Shown: positions 24,317 through 34,146, counted from the stretch's first letter. The stretch is DNA of 64,000 bases from Candidatus Defluviibacterium haderslevense (GCA_016712225.1 JADJRL010000003.1:4911501-4975500); one strand, 5' to 3'. A program made the numbers and translations. Notes: generated by a model not told the origin, from the sequence alone.

Positions 24317-25822
24317 ATGCCTATCAAAATTATAGCATCTCCAAATATAAAATTAATTGAAGAAGAAAGTATAAGTGAACAGAATATTCAATCTGTTGAT
24401 TTAATGGAACGCGCAGGTACTGCTTTCGCAGATTGGTTTACTCAACATTTTAAAGACATCAAGGTGCCGGTTCAGATATTTTGTGGCACAGGAAATAATG
24501 GAGGCGATGGGTTGGTTATTGCACGATTGCTCGCTCAAAAATTTTATACAGTACAAATAATTATATGCCATTTATCTGGATTGGAATCAGAAAATTTCAA
24601 AGTAAATAAAAAAAATCTGCCATCCAAGCAGGGCATACAAGTCTTTGAATTATTCGAAAATGATCCTTTAGATCAAATCCCATTTCTTAATGAAGGAATT
24701 GTTATAGATGCACTATTAGGAACAGGTACAAATAGAAAATTGATCCCTTATTGGCAAAATATTTTTGATATCATCAATACAAAAAATACAATAAAAATTG
24801 CCGTTGATATACCTTCAGGAATGCCTAGTGAAGCTATGTATGAAGGAACGCCAATATGTTGTGATTACACGATTAGTTTTCAATGTCCAAAATTATCTTT
24901 TTTTATTCCTGAATCAGCAAAATATGTTGGTGATTTGACATTAATTCCAATTGGGCTCTCAATGGATGCTATAGAAAAAACGCCCAGTACTTATTTTTTA
25001 ACTACTGAAAAAGACATTCAACCATTAATAAAAAAGCGAAACAGATTTTCCAACAAAAATAATTTCGGACACGCATTAATTATTGCTGGCTCTACGACTA
25101 TGCCCGGAGCTGCAAGTCTAGCGGGTAGATCTTGTATGAAATCCGGCGTTGGCCTTTGTACCATTGCGACAATCCAGGATTGCTGTAATATTATTTTATC
25201 TCGGACACCAGAGTTGATGTGCATGAATCTTCTCGAAATAAAACAAATGTCCTGGAATAGAATAAATAGTATTGCTATTGGTCCTGGAATTGGTCATGCA
25301 GATTATATACATGAAATATTTGACATCATTCTTCATCAAGACAAACCAATGGTCATAGATGCTGATGGTTTGAATTTTATTTCGAAAGAAAAATCATTAT
25401 TAAATCAGCTCAAATCAAACACCATATTAACTCCACATATTGGTGAATTTGACCGCCTTTTTGGGCCATCAGACAATGGTTTTGAGCGTCTTGAAAAAGC
25501 AAGATTAGCAGCGCAAAAATATCATGTAATCATTATTCTAAAAGGAGCCAATACTGCAGTGGTCAACGAAGATGGATGTGTGTACTTTAATCAAACAGGA
25601 AACTCAGGAATGGCTACTGCAGGTAGTGGTGATGTTTTAACAGGCATTATTGCAGGACTGCTTGCTCAATCTTATCAACCATTGGACGCTGCACTCACTG
25701 CAGTGTGGATTCATGGTTTGTCCGGTGATCACGCATTGCAGCAACAGTCTGTTGAAAGTCTAATAGCCAGTGACATTATAGAGCATTTAGGGCTATCGTT
25801 TAATACACTTAGAACAAATTAA
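24317..25822 (+). CDS. nnr: Bifunctional NAD(P)HX epimerase / ADP-dependent dehydratase
   Basis: 501 residues from the ATG at 24317; an upstream in-frame ATG at 24287 overlaps the divergent promoter. Residues ~10-215 form the YjeF_N epimerase (DLMERAGTAFADWF, FCGTGNNGGDGLVIARLL, DALLGTGTNR, VDIPSGMPSE). Residues ~230-500 form the ribokinase-like dehydratase (GHALIIAGSTTMPGAASLAGRSC, AIGPGIGH, VIDADGLNF, LTPHIGEFDRLFG, GNSGMATAGSGDVLTGIIAG). Together they repair hydrated NADH and NADPH. Both halves look complete. Confidence 0.93.
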   Translation: MPIKIIASPNIKLIEEESISEQNIQSVDLMERAGTAFADWFTQHFKDIKVPVQIFCGTGNNGGDGLVIARLLAQKFYTVQIIICHLSGLESENFKVNKKNLPSKQGIQVFELFENDPLDQIPFLNEGIVIDALLGTGTNRKLIPYWQNIFDIINTKNTIKIAVDIPSGMPSEAMYEGTPICCDYTISFQCPKLSFFIPESAKYVGDLTLIPIGLSMDAIEKTPSTYFLTTEKDIQPLIKKRNRFSNKNNFGHALIIAGSTTMPGAASLAGRSCMKSGVGLCTIATIQDCCNIILSRTPELMCMNLLEIKQMSWNRINSIAIGPGIGHADYIHEIFDIILHQDKPMVIDADGLNFISKEKSLLNQLKSNTILTPHIGEFDRLFGPSDNGFERLEKARLAAQKYHVIIILKGANTAVVNEDGCVYFNQTGNSGMATAGSGDVLTGIIAGLLAQSYQPLDAALTAVWIHGLSGDHALQQQSVESLIASDIIEHLGLSFNTLRTN

Positions 25823-25843
25823 AATAGACAAAAGTCCCTGAAA

Positions 25844-26200
25844 CTATCCATTTAATGCCTCTCTCGCCTGATCAACTTCTTTTGCTGCATTACCTATAAA
25901 TATCTTTTTACCTACGACTATAACTGGTCGTTTTAGAAAAGTATATTCACTTAAAATAAATTTCTTATAATCCGCTTCTGTTAAATTTTTATCCTTTAAT
26001 CCTAAAGTACGATACTTGATAGCTTTTCTTGAAAATAGTGCTTCATATGAACCCGCCATTTTAGCCATTTGATCCAGCTCCTTTTCAGAAATAGTCGACT
26101 GTTTGATATCTTGTATTTCACATGAACTGGTATCCAGACTAGACATTATTTTTTGACAAGTACTGCATTGAGACAAATGGTATATTTTATTTTTTTTCAT
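25844..26200 (-). CDS. ArsC/Spx-family thioredoxin-fold protein
   Basis: 118 residues. YHLSQCSTCQKIMSSLD holds a CXXC at the start of a thioredoxin-like fold, and LSEYTFLKRPVIVVGKKIFIGN is the typical RP-containing segment of the ArsC family. True arsenate reductases of this family use a single Cys; the CSTC pair and lack of ars neighbours leave function open (YffB/Spx-like reductase). Convergent with nnr. Confidence 0.8.
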   Translation of the reverse strand: MKKNKIYHLSQCSTCQKIMSSLDTSSCEIQDIKQSTISEKELDQMAKMAGSYEALFSRKAIKYRTLGLKDKNLTEADYKKFILSEYTFLKRPVIVVGKKIFIGNAAKEVDQAREALNG

Positions 26201-26232
26201 AGTTATAAATAATCTTCAAAATTTAATCCAGA

Positions 26233-27249
26233 TTATTGTTTAATGATTTTAAATGAACTCACTCGATCTTTTTCTTGTAGCGTAATTAAATAGAAACCTG
26301 GTTCAATTACAGATGGTACAATCCTCAATATAGATCCTTGTTGTTCCAATCGTTGTAGCAAAATATTTTTCCCTTGAAGATCTGATAATTCAATTTTCAT
26401 TGAATTCATATCCAAGTCTTTTTCACAAATAAATTCTATATAATTTTTGATAGGATTGACTTGGAGTCTTATTCTTTGGTGCTTTGATAATTCCTGATTA
26501 CCGGAAAGTCCACAATTAATTCCGGAAATGTCAAATAACTTCTGCAAGGAATCTATGGGCTCTATCCCAGCTCCATCAGCAGTCTTGACACCTAAAGAGA
26601 TATAGGGTTTATTGATAACATCAGATGGTTTTGTAACTTTCAAAAAAGCAAATAATGATGAAGTGCCATTGGCCGCGCACCTTGAATCTGCGCCAACAAT
26701 ATTGGCCCCTTGCATGGCGTACATCAACCGGCAAGCTAAACTACCTCCGGATCTCACAAATCTGGCTTCCATTGAATCCAATACTTCAGGACCCAGTAAA
26801 ATATTACCTTGAATACTATAGTTTGAACCAACACGATGCCCTTTATAATCAAGACAATCATTTCCAGTATATGCTGCAGCTTGTGGACTTCCACCCACAA
26901 AAGTCACAATCCCATATTGTCTGATTTCAGGATTTACTTCCGCATCATTTTGAATCAACCAATCTCGCACTACGTGTGCTGAATCTTTTCTGTTAATTCT
27001 AGTTTTAGCATTTCTCTGATTTAAACTCAAATAAGCTGCTTGCGTATTGGCTCCACCAATTCCAGGAATTAAATCAGACAAAAAACTTGTTGCATAACCT
27101 ATAGGAATTAAATCTACACATGAAGCCCCAGCACTTCCTATTTCACCTGTAGCAGAATCAATAGCTATCATGGAGAATGTATCCTGTCCGATTACTTTTA
27201 TTGACAGAAAAATAAAACAGAAAAAATTACAGAAAAAATACTTCATCAT
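26233..27249 (-). CDS. DUF1028 protein with T9SS sorting domain
   Basis: 338 residues, signal peptide ending near IKVIGQ. Residues ~22-245 match DUF1028 (Ntn-hydrolase-like): DTFSMIAIDSATGEIGSAGASCV, a GIGGANTQA loop, RQYGIVTFVGG, YTGNDCLDYKG, NYSIQGNILLGPEVLDSME, ADSRCAANGTSSLFAFLKV. The C-terminal part (RLQVNPIKNYIEFICEK ... EPGFYLITLQEKDRVSSFKIIKQ) is a T9SS type A sorting domain. Predicted secreted hydrolase-like protein of unknown substrate. ATGs at 27249 and 27246 are equivalent. Confidence 0.87.
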   Translation of the reverse strand: MMKYFFCNFFCFIFLSIKVIGQDTFSMIAIDSATGEIGSAGASCVDLIPIGYATSFLSDLIPGIGGANTQAAYLSLNQRNAKTRINRKDSAHVVRDWLIQNDAEVNPEIRQYGIVTFVGGSPQAAAYTGNDCLDYKGHRVGSNYSIQGNILLGPEVLDSMEARFVRSGGSLACRLMYAMQGANIVGADSRCAANGTSSLFAFLKVTKPSDVINKPYISLGVKTADGAGIEPIDSLQKLFDISGINCGLSGNQELSKHQRIRLQVNPIKNYIEFICEKDLDMNSMKIELSDLQGKNILLQRLEQQGSILRIVPSVIEPGFYLITLQEKDRVSSFKIIKQ

Positions 27250-27290
27250 TAAATTTTATTTAATAAGCTATTACAATTCCCAAAGATAGA

Positions 27291-27298
27291 AAGAATAC
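27291..27298 (-). promoter_or_regulatory. -7 element for the DUF1028 gene
   Basis: Reads TATCTTTG on the minus strand, about 42 bases before the ATG. No clear TTG upstream. Confidence 0.4.
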
Positions 27299-27320
27299 TA
27301 ATTTTAATACGCTAAAATGA

Positions 27321-28457
27321 TTATCCCATTCGCTTCCTATAATTCAAAATCGCCAGACTATTTAACACTATGGCTATAATGATCATGGCTCGCATATCTT
27401 TCCACAAATCTCCTAATGTGCTCCCTTTAATGATTATCGCTCTTAAAACCCTTATAAAATAACTCACCGGATTTCCATCTGCCAAAATCTGCGCCCAATG
27501 CGGCATAGATTCTAAAGGTGTATATAGACCACCCATCATAACAAAAAACATCATGATGAAAAATGAAAATAATGTAGCTTGCAATTGGTTATCCACCAAA
27601 GTACTTAGTAAAAGTCCAACACCCAAAGCAGCAAATAAATAGACCGCTGAAAATAAATATATAGTCCATAAGGACCCTATAGGAACAATATGATAAACCA
27701 AAAATCCTGCAACTAATCCCAAGGTAATGGTCAACAACCCTAAAATCCAAAATGGAATTAATTTTCCAAGTATGAATTGATACTTTTTCATGGGTGTTAC
27801 ATTCAATTGCTCCATGGTACCAATTTCCTTTTCATGCACAATGTTTAGTGAACACATCAATGCTCCAACCATTGTTACCAATAATGCGAGTATACCAGGC
27901 ACCATAAATAAGGGATAACGCACAAATGGGTTATACCAAAGTGAACTGTAAATTTCCACTTGAGGAAAATCAGAACGCCTTGGTAGCTGAACTAAACTTT
28001 CTCTAATTTCCCGATTGAAATCATTGATGATCATGGACAAATAAGCTGATCCTAGTCCAGCTTTAGTGCCATTAACACCATCTGCTGAAACCTGCAACGT
28101 AGCTTTGTTTTCACTGATCAATTGCTGCTCAAAATGATTTGGAATGGTCAGGATCAAATCTGAAACATTTTGTTCAACATTATTTAATGCATGTTCAAAA
28201 TCAGGCATCAAGGTTCTCACAATAAAATATTTTGATGCATCGATTTTATGAAGAAGTTGTCGTGAGTAGCTGGAATGATCCTGATCTACTATGGTTATAT
28301 TTATATTCTTAATTTCATAATCTGCAGCAAGAGGAATGAGTATCAATTGAAAAATAGGCATGACAATGATCATTCTCAATATCGTCGGATTTCTGAAGAT
28401 CTGCCTAAACTCCTTCTCCAAAATGGTTCGCATAATATAAAATGCAGATAGTCTCAT
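27321..28457 (-). CDS. ABC-2 type permease (YbhR/YhhJ-like), second copy
   Basis: 378 residues: cytosolic start, one helix (MIIVMPIFQLILIPLAA), a periplasmic domain of ~140 residues, then five helices. VHEKEIGTMEQLNVTPMKKYQFILGKLIPFW is the conserved ABC-2 segment (EKExGTxEQL) between helices two and three. It overlaps the upstream permease gene by four bases (ATGA). With its paralogue it probably forms the membrane channel of a drug or lipid exporter. Last gene of the seven-gene operon. Confidence 0.88.
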   Translation of the reverse strand: MRLSAFYIMRTILEKEFRQIFRNPTILRMIIVMPIFQLILIPLAADYEIKNINITIVDQDHSSYSRQLLHKIDASKYFIVRTLMPDFEHALNNVEQNVSDLILTIPNHFEQQLISENKATLQVSADGVNGTKAGLGSAYLSMIINDFNREIRESLVQLPRRSDFPQVEIYSSLWYNPFVRYPLFMVPGILALLVTMVGALMCSLNIVHEKEIGTMEQLNVTPMKKYQFILGKLIPFWILGLLTITLGLVAGFLVYHIVPIGSLWTIYLFSAVYLFAALGVGLLLSTLVDNQLQATLFSFFIMMFFVMMGGLYTPLESMPHWAQILADGNPVSYFIRVLRAIIIKGSTLGDLWKDMRAMIIIAIVLNSLAILNYRKRMG

Positions 28458-29569
28458 TGCAGTCTCGGTTTAAATTTTTTAATCGCAAGAGTCATAAAAA
28501 AGAAGGTCATTCCTGCTAATATCAAGCACTCTTTCCAAATCGAACTTAATCCCAAACCCTTAATCATAATGGCTCTTACTATGGCATAATACCATCTTGT
28601 CGGAACTATATTACTTATGATTTGCATGATTTTTGGCATATTTTCTATCGGAAACATAAATCCACTAAAAACCAATGCTGGCATCAACAAACCAATTAAG
28701 GAAATAAACATGGCCACTTGTTGTTGTTCAGTTACTGATGAAATAAATAACCCCAGAGATAAAGTAGTGCTAATAAATAATAAACTAGACATCAACAATA
28801 AGAAAACACTCCCTTGTATCGGAACATTCAAAACAAATACAGCGATCAATAAAATAATAACGACATTCAAAAATGCCAATAATAAATATGGAATCGCTTT
28901 ACTAATAACTACACGAATGGGATTAATGGGTGAGGCTAATAATAATTCCATAGAACCTTGTTCTTTTTCGCGAACGATAGACACAGATGTCATCATGGCT
29001 CCCAATAACATCAAGATCAAAGTCATTACACCCGGAACAAAATTAAAGGCACTTTTTAACTGAGGGTTATATAGCATTCTGGTTTCAACAGCAATACTGT
29101 AAGGCAGCTTTTTATCACCCAATAATTCATTTTGATAATCTCTGAGAATTGCACTTAAATATGATGTTGCAATGCTTGCTGTGTTTGGATCTGATCCATC
29201 AGCAATAATTTGAATCTGTCCTTGATTTAAATGACTTAGGTTATTTGCAAAATTAGAATGAATAATAATAGCTAACCTAATTCGACCTTGTCTAAATAAT
29301 CTATCAATCTGATTAGTGTTGGTCAACCGTTCCGCTACATGAAAATATTTACTTTGCTCAAACCGATCAATCAATTTTATCGTCTCTAGATCATTGGATT
29401 GATCGATAACTGCAATATTTGATTCTTTGACTTCATTACTTAATGCAAATCCAAACAGCAACATCATCATGACGGGTTGCGCCATTAGAAAAAATAAACT
29501 TCTCCTGTCCCTTAGAACATGCTTAAATTCCTTAAATATAAATACAAAACTTTTTGATCTAAATTTCAT
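28454..29569 (-). CDS. ABC-2 type permease (YbhS-like), first copy
   Basis: 371 residues with the same architecture as the following permease: LFFLMAQPVMMMLLFGFAL as first helix, a periplasmic domain, and IVREKEQGSMELLLASPINPIRVVISKAIPYL as the ABC-2 motif, then the remaining helices. It starts 6 bases after the ATPase gene. Paralogue and likely heterodimer partner of the downstream permease. Confidence 0.88.
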   Translation of the reverse strand: MKFRSKSFVFIFKEFKHVLRDRRSLFFLMAQPVMMMLLFGFALSNEVKESNIAVIDQSNDLETIKLIDRFEQSKYFHVAERLTNTNQIDRLFRQGRIRLAIIIHSNFANNLSHLNQGQIQIIADGSDPNTASIATSYLSAILRDYQNELLGDKKLPYSIAVETRMLYNPQLKSAFNFVPGVMTLILMLLGAMMTSVSIVREKEQGSMELLLASPINPIRVVISKAIPYLLLAFLNVVIILLIAVFVLNVPIQGSVFLLLMSSLLFISTTLSLGLFISSVTEQQQVAMFISLIGLLMPALVFSGFMFPIENMPKIMQIISNIVPTRWYYAIVRAIMIKGLGLSSIWKECLILAGMTFFFMTLAIKKFKPRLQ

Positions 29570-29575
29570 TGTTTA

Positions 29576-30319
29576 TTATTCTGCATTTCGTTTTGCTCGA
29601 CGAGCCAATTGATGAAATACTTCATCCATCGTTGCTGCTTTAAATTGTTCTTTTAAAAGCTTTGGACTGTCCAACGCTTCAATTCTACCATCTACCATTA
29701 TGGACACACGATGACAATATTCAGCTTCATCCATATAATGGGTCGTAACAAATATGGTCAAACCTTTACTTGAAGCTTCATAAATCATATCCCAAAATTG
29801 TCTTCTTGTTATGGGATCGACCCCTCCTGTAGGTTCATCTAAAAAAACAATCTTTGGTTGATGTTGGATGGCTACAGAAAAAGCCAATTTTTGTTTCCAG
29901 CCCAATGGCAATGACCCTACTAATTCATTGGTAATGTTTCCCAATCCCAATTGTGCCACTAAATAACTTGATTTTTCCTTTAGTTCTACTCGCGGTATCC
30001 CATATAATCCACCAAAAAACATTATGTTTTCCTGCACAGTTAAATCTTCATATAATGAAAATTTTTGGCTCATATAACCGATATGTTGTTTTACTAATTC
30101 TGATTGATGCTTCAAATCGTAACCCGCTACTTTTGCTGAACCTGAACTGGATTCCAACAACCCACATAAAATTCTCATTGCAGTAGTCTTGCCTGCGCCA
30201 TTGGCTCCAAGAAATCCGAAAATCTCACCTTTAAATACATCAAAACTTATATGATCTACCGCAGTAAATTCACCAAATTTTTTAGTTAGATGTTGAACTT
30301 CAATTACTTTTTCTTGCAT
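29576..30319 (-). CDS. ABC transporter ATP-binding protein (YbhF C-terminal half-like)
   Basis: 247 residues: Walker A GANGAGKTT, Walker B IVFLDEPT, D-loop GGVDP and switch His in FVTTHYMDE. The signature motif reads LPLGWKQK rather than LSGGQ, a form seen in the second ATPase domain of YbhF-like two-domain ATPases. In this operon the two domains are separate genes; this one overlaps the other by one base (ATGA-type junction). Likely part of an asymmetric ATPase pair. Confidence 0.9.
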   Translation of the reverse strand: MQEKVIEVQHLTKKFGEFTAVDHISFDVFKGEIFGFLGANGAGKTTAMRILCGLLESSSGSAKVAGYDLKHQSELVKQHIGYMSQKFSLYEDLTVQENIMFFGGLYGIPRVELKEKSSYLVAQLGLGNITNELVGSLPLGWKQKLAFSVAIQHQPKIVFLDEPTGGVDPITRRQFWDMIYEASSKGLTIFVTTHYMDEAEYCHRVSIMVDGRIEALDSPKLLKEQFKAATMDEVFHQLARRAKRNAE

Positions 30320-31227
30320 TATCGAGTCATTAATTGCATGAATGTATCTTCAATATTGGCTTTGATTTTAGTCACGTTCGCATGACCCAATCCTTTTGAA
30401 TTAAGGAATTGGATTACATCTTCTTGATTTCCTTTCTTCAACCTCAAATGATGACTATCTCCAAATGCAAAACAAGCTTCTGTTAATTCAAATTCACGCA
30501 ATTCTTTTAGTAATAACAGCATATCATCACCTTGTACAGCGAATAAAGGTCTGTCAAATCGGTCACAAATGGCATCTGGAAGACCAATATCCAATATAGT
30601 CCCATTTTGCATCAATGCAATTCGATCACATTGTGCTGCTTCATCCATATAAGGAGTTGAAACAATTATTGTCATTCCCTTTTGCTTTAACCTTTGCAAC
30701 ATACCCCAGAATTCTTTGCGTGATACTGCATCCACTCCAGTAGTTGGTTCATCTAAAACTAAAAATTTAGGTTCATGGATTAATGCACAACAAAGGGCCA
30801 ATTTCTGCTTCATTCCGCCTGAAAGTTGACCAGCTCTTCTACTTTTAAATGGCTCAAGTTGAATAAAAATATCTTTAATCAAATGATAATTCGTAGTCAT
30901 ATCTGTATTAAAAACAGATGCATAAAAATTTAAATTCTCTTCAACGGTGAGATCCAAATACAAAGAAAATTTTCCTGGCATATAGCCAAATTGTTTTCTT
31001 AGTAATTTATAATCTAAAACAACATCCAGTCCATCTATTTGAATGTTACCGGAATCTGCTAACATAAGTGTAGTCATTATTCTAAACAATGTAGTTTTTC
31101 CAGCACCATCAGGACCAATAAATCCAAATAATTCACCGCGATCTATTTGCACACTTACATTGTTTAAAGCTTGCAAGTTGCCTTTATTAAAAGTTTTTGA
31201 AATGCCTTCAATTGTAATAAAAGCCAT
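30319..31227 (-). CDS. ABC transporter ATP-binding protein (YbhF N-terminal half-like)
   Basis: 302 residues: Walker A GPDGAGKTT, signature LSGGMKQK, Walker B FLVLDEPT, switch segment VSTPYMDEA with Pro in place of the usual His, and a ~75-residue C-terminal extension with alpha/beta character. The intact signature and altered switch complement the partner ATPase, which has an altered signature and an intact His. Four bases downstream of the periplasmic adaptor gene. Confidence 0.9.
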   Translation of the reverse strand: MAFITIEGISKTFNKGNLQALNNVSVQIDRGELFGFIGPDGAGKTTLFRIMTTLMLADSGNIQIDGLDVVLDYKLLRKQFGYMPGKFSLYLDLTVEENLNFYASVFNTDMTTNYHLIKDIFIQLEPFKSRRAGQLSGGMKQKLALCCALIHEPKFLVLDEPTTGVDAVSRKEFWGMLQRLKQKGMTIIVSTPYMDEAAQCDRIALMQNGTILDIGLPDAICDRFDRPLFAVQGDDMLLLLKELREFELTEACFAFGDSHHLRLKKGNQEDVIQFLNSKGLGHANVTKIKANIEDTFMQLMTR

Positions 31228-31230
31228 AAC

Positions 31231-32202
31231 TTACCAATTTACATCGGCATACATTCCGATTTTTAAAAATCCATCATTTGGTACTTTTATTTTAATGGCA
31301 TAAACCAAATTAGCTCTTTCATCTGCTGTCATAATGGTTTTTGGTGTAAACTCAGCTTTGTCAGATACCCAAACTAATGCGCCATCATAAGTTTTATTCT
31401 GATCATCACCTTGATAAACTGTAACTTTTATTTGTTGCCCAATCTTTAATTGATTTAATTGTTGTTCACTGATGTAAGCCCGAACTACTAAGGTATCTAG
31501 ATTAGCTATTTTGTACAATGCTTTACCAGGTATTGCGGTTTCAAATTGATGCGCATACACGGATAAAACGACACCATTAATAGGATTAGTTACACTGCAT
31601 CTTTTTTTCAAATCTTCCACCAAGGCTTTTCGAATTTCCATGGGTTTCATTTCTGATAATACAGCTTGATTTTGTAATTGCACCATCCTTTGTTGTGCAG
31701 CAATCTGTTGGTCGAAAACATTAAGTTGTGATTCTGCAACTTGAATTTGTCTTTTCAATATATTAACCTGTCCTTCTATATCATCATATTGCTTAGAAGG
31801 TGCGGCTTCTGCTTTTACAAGATTTTGGATTCGTAACTTTTCTCGTTCACTGATCTTTAATTGCTCATTCAATACATTAAGTTGACTTTCTTGAGATTTT
31901 TTTTGTTTCATCAAAACATTAACTGCAGGTTGGGACTCCGTTGTCTTAGACGGCAAAGCTAGGAGGGTTGCATCAGCCTGGGCAATTTGCAATTCTTGTT
32001 GTGAACAATCAATAAGTCCTACTAAATCCTGAGCCTTCAATGATTTTCCTTCTTCTATTTCCCATTTTAATATTCTTCCAGTGGCTTCGGCTGAAATGAT
32101 AATTTCTGTAGCTTCAAAAATTCCATTGGATTGAACTTTATTCTTAGTTTTACAAGAAGCAATTAAGATGACTATTAGTAAAACAAATTTTATTTTATAC
32201 AT
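31231..32202 (-). CDS. HlyD/YbhG-like periplasmic adaptor lipoprotein
   Basis: 323 residues from the ATG at 32202; the frame continues to a TTG at 32223, but the ATG gives a clean lipoprotein signal (KFVLLIVILIASC). Domains in order: lipoyl-like strand (AEATGRILKWEIEEGKSL), a long coiled-coil hairpin (residues ~80-190), second lipoyl half (CSVTNPINGVVLSVY) and a beta-barrel domain (IGQQIKVTVYQGDDQ). It joins the ABC exporter to the TolC-like channel encoded just upstream. Confidence 0.88.
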   Translation of the reverse strand: MYKIKFVLLIVILIASCKTKNKVQSNGIFEATEIIISAEATGRILKWEIEEGKSLKAQDLVGLIDCSQQELQIAQADATLLALPSKTTESQPAVNVLMKQKKSQESQLNVLNEQLKISEREKLRIQNLVKAEAAPSKQYDDIEGQVNILKRQIQVAESQLNVFDQQIAAQQRMVQLQNQAVLSEMKPMEIRKALVEDLKKRCSVTNPINGVVLSVYAHQFETAIPGKALYKIANLDTLVVRAYISEQQLNQLKIGQQIKVTVYQGDDQNKTYDGALVWVSDKAEFTPKTIMTADERANLVYAIKIKVPNDGFLKIGMYADVNW

Positions 32203-32212
32203 ATATTTATAA

Positions 32213-33484
32213 TTATTGACCAATAATAAGTTTATAAATGGCTAAGGATTGTTGATATTGAATGTCATGAACCGCGCGCAATATTTGTGCCTTTAATAAA
32301 GCATTTGATTCTATGGTATAATCATTGGAATTGATGATCCCCTGCTGAAATTGTGTTTCTGCAATTTTAACCAGTTGCGTTCTAATTCGAATCAATTCAT
32401 TATCTGATTCTATAACTTTCTTCATACGTTCAGCATCATTTTTTTCCTGATCTGCTCTTACCTTGTATGCATTATTAACAGAAGTAGACAAAGCTTTAAT
32501 TTTGTCTAACTTCAAATCCTTGATGGCTCGTTCCCGTTTAAATGAGCCTAAATACATTCCAGCTAAATTCCAATTGAGTCGCATCCCTACAATAGCATAT
32601 GGATCAAATTGATTGGATAAAAAATTAAGACCAGGACGACCATAGCCTACCTGTCCAAACAATGCTACTTTAGGAAAATTTTTTGAAATATTTAATTGAT
32701 AAATATTTTCCTGATTGGCCATATCCAATGAAAGTAATTGCGTTTCTGGTCGATTGATGGTTTTATCATACTGTGGAATGCTTAAAGGATTGATCAGTTT
32801 TGCCTCCTCTGCCAGTGTTTTACCGGTGACAGATTCAATAAATACTAAAGCATTCTTTTTTTTGATTTCTGCATCATCTATCTGCTGTTGAATTTCAATG
32901 ATATTAGCATCCAAAACCAATGCTTGTGATGCAATGGCCACACCCTCTTTTACTAATTTTTCGACCTTATCTTTTTTTAAATTCAAGTCTGCTAAACTAT
33001 ATTTTAATATTTGAACCTGTTCCTGAGCCAACAATCCTCCAAAATAAGCCCTACACAATTGCTCTTTAATCGCATATAAATTGGCTTCCACTTGTTTAGC
33101 TTCTAATGCAATAGATTGTTGTACTGTTTTTTTTGATGCTTTAATCATCCCGCCATCATAAATATTTTGCGCAATATCTAGATTCAATTTGTATTGATCC
33201 TTGGAGGGAGATTCAATGACCAATCCTGGAAAAGGTAAGTTTGGTATATGGCTTACATCAGATTGCCAAGATGCCTGACCATTCAATGTAGCTTGAGGCC
33301 AATTCTGTCTAGAGACTTGTTGTACCTGCCACTTTTCGGATTTATTTATGGCTGATATTTGAGCGGTTAATGGATGATTTTCTGACTGCCAACGGTAACA
33401 ATCATCAAGACTGATAATCGATTGCGCATTCATTTTATTAATAAAGAAAAACAATGCTAATCCTATATATTTAAAATTTTTCAT
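32213..33484 (-). CDS. TolC family outer membrane efflux protein
   Basis: 423 residues with a signal peptide ending near NKMNAQ. Two structural repeats of the outer-membrane efflux protein family are visible as long amphipathic helices (residues ~95-220 and ~300-415) and strand segments (PQATLNGQASWQSD, PKVALFGQVGYGRP). The 3' end overlaps the adaptor frame or abuts its start by about 10 bases. Provides the outer membrane exit channel for the exporter. Confidence 0.9.
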   Translation of the reverse strand: MKNFKYIGLALFFFINKMNAQSIISLDDCYRWQSENHPLTAQISAINKSEKWQVQQVSRQNWPQATLNGQASWQSDVSHIPNLPFPGLVIESPSKDQYKLNLDIAQNIYDGGMIKASKKTVQQSIALEAKQVEANLYAIKEQLCRAYFGGLLAQEQVQILKYSLADLNLKKDKVEKLVKEGVAIASQALVLDANIIEIQQQIDDAEIKKKNALVFIESVTGKTLAEEAKLINPLSIPQYDKTINRPETQLLSLDMANQENIYQLNISKNFPKVALFGQVGYGRPGLNFLSNQFDPYAIVGMRLNWNLAGMYLGSFKRERAIKDLKLDKIKALSTSVNNAYKVRADQEKNDAERMKKVIESDNELIRIRTQLVKIAETQFQQGIINSNDYTIESNALLKAQILRAVHDIQYQQSLAIYKLIIGQ

Positions 33485-33489
33485 TACAA

Positions 33490-34110
33490 TTAATTTTTAT
33501 AATAAATGGCACTAATGACGAAATCAATGATCTGTTCTTCCCGTTGACTCAATAATTGATCAAAATATTTTTTATCCATTTTTAGAACTACACACATCAT
33601 AGGTCTCGCGATAAATGGAAATACTATCATTGAAGCCATATTCATAATAAGCACTTTGGGTTCTATGGGTCGAATCAACTTCAATGACACGGCTTCATTA
33701 ACCTGATCTGAAAATCGTGATATTTTCAAATTCTTAATGGGTAACCATTTTACAAATTTGTCTGGATGACGATTCATTTCGTTCAAAATAAATAAAGGCA
33801 AAAATGGATTGGCACGAATCAATGCAAGATAATTTATGATAAATTGTTTTAATTTATCTTTAAGCTTTAAATCACTTTCAAGCAAATCAAACATAGCAGG
33901 CAAGGCGTTTGACATGATATGCTGCACAATTGTTCCATAAAGTTTTTCCTTACTTCTAAAATAATAATGCAGCATCGCCTTATTAATTCCGGCTGCATCC
34001 GCAATATCCTGCATCCTGGCACCATCCATGCCGCGATCAATAAATATCTGACGCGCTGCATTTAAAATTTTCTCCTCCGTACTATGTTGTTTATCTAACT
34101 GAACCACCAA
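33490..34110 (-). CDS. TetR family transcriptional regulator
   Basis: 206 residues. KILNAARQIFIDRGMDGARMQDIADAAGINKAMLHYYFRSKEKLYGTIV is a textbook TetR helix-turn-helix region, followed by a helical ligand domain. There is no in-frame ATG upstream; the start is TTG at 34110 or GTG at 34107. It is first in the efflux operon (5 bases before the tolC-like gene), so it probably represses itself and the exporter through the palindrome at 34131-34146. Confidence 0.9.
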   Translation of the reverse strand: MVVQLDKQHSTEEKILNAARQIFIDRGMDGARMQDIADAAGINKAMLHYYFRSKEKLYGTIVQHIMSNALPAMFDLLESDLKLKDKLKQFIINYLALIRANPFLPLFILNEMNRHPDKFVKWLPIKNLKISRFSDQVNEAVSLKLIRPIEPKVLIMNMASMIVFPFIARPMMCVVLKMDKKYFDQLLSQREEQIIDFVISAIYYKN

Positions 34111-34130
34111 ATAGAAATTAACTATGTTAT

Positions 34131-34146
34131 TTAACCAAATGGTTAA
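34131..34146. promoter_or_regulatory. Palindromic TetR operator candidate
   Basis: TTAACC-AAAT-GGTTAA: perfect six-base arms, four-base centre, 21 bases before the tetR start. Its place and symmetry suit a TetR dimer repressing the efflux operon. Confidence 0.65.
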
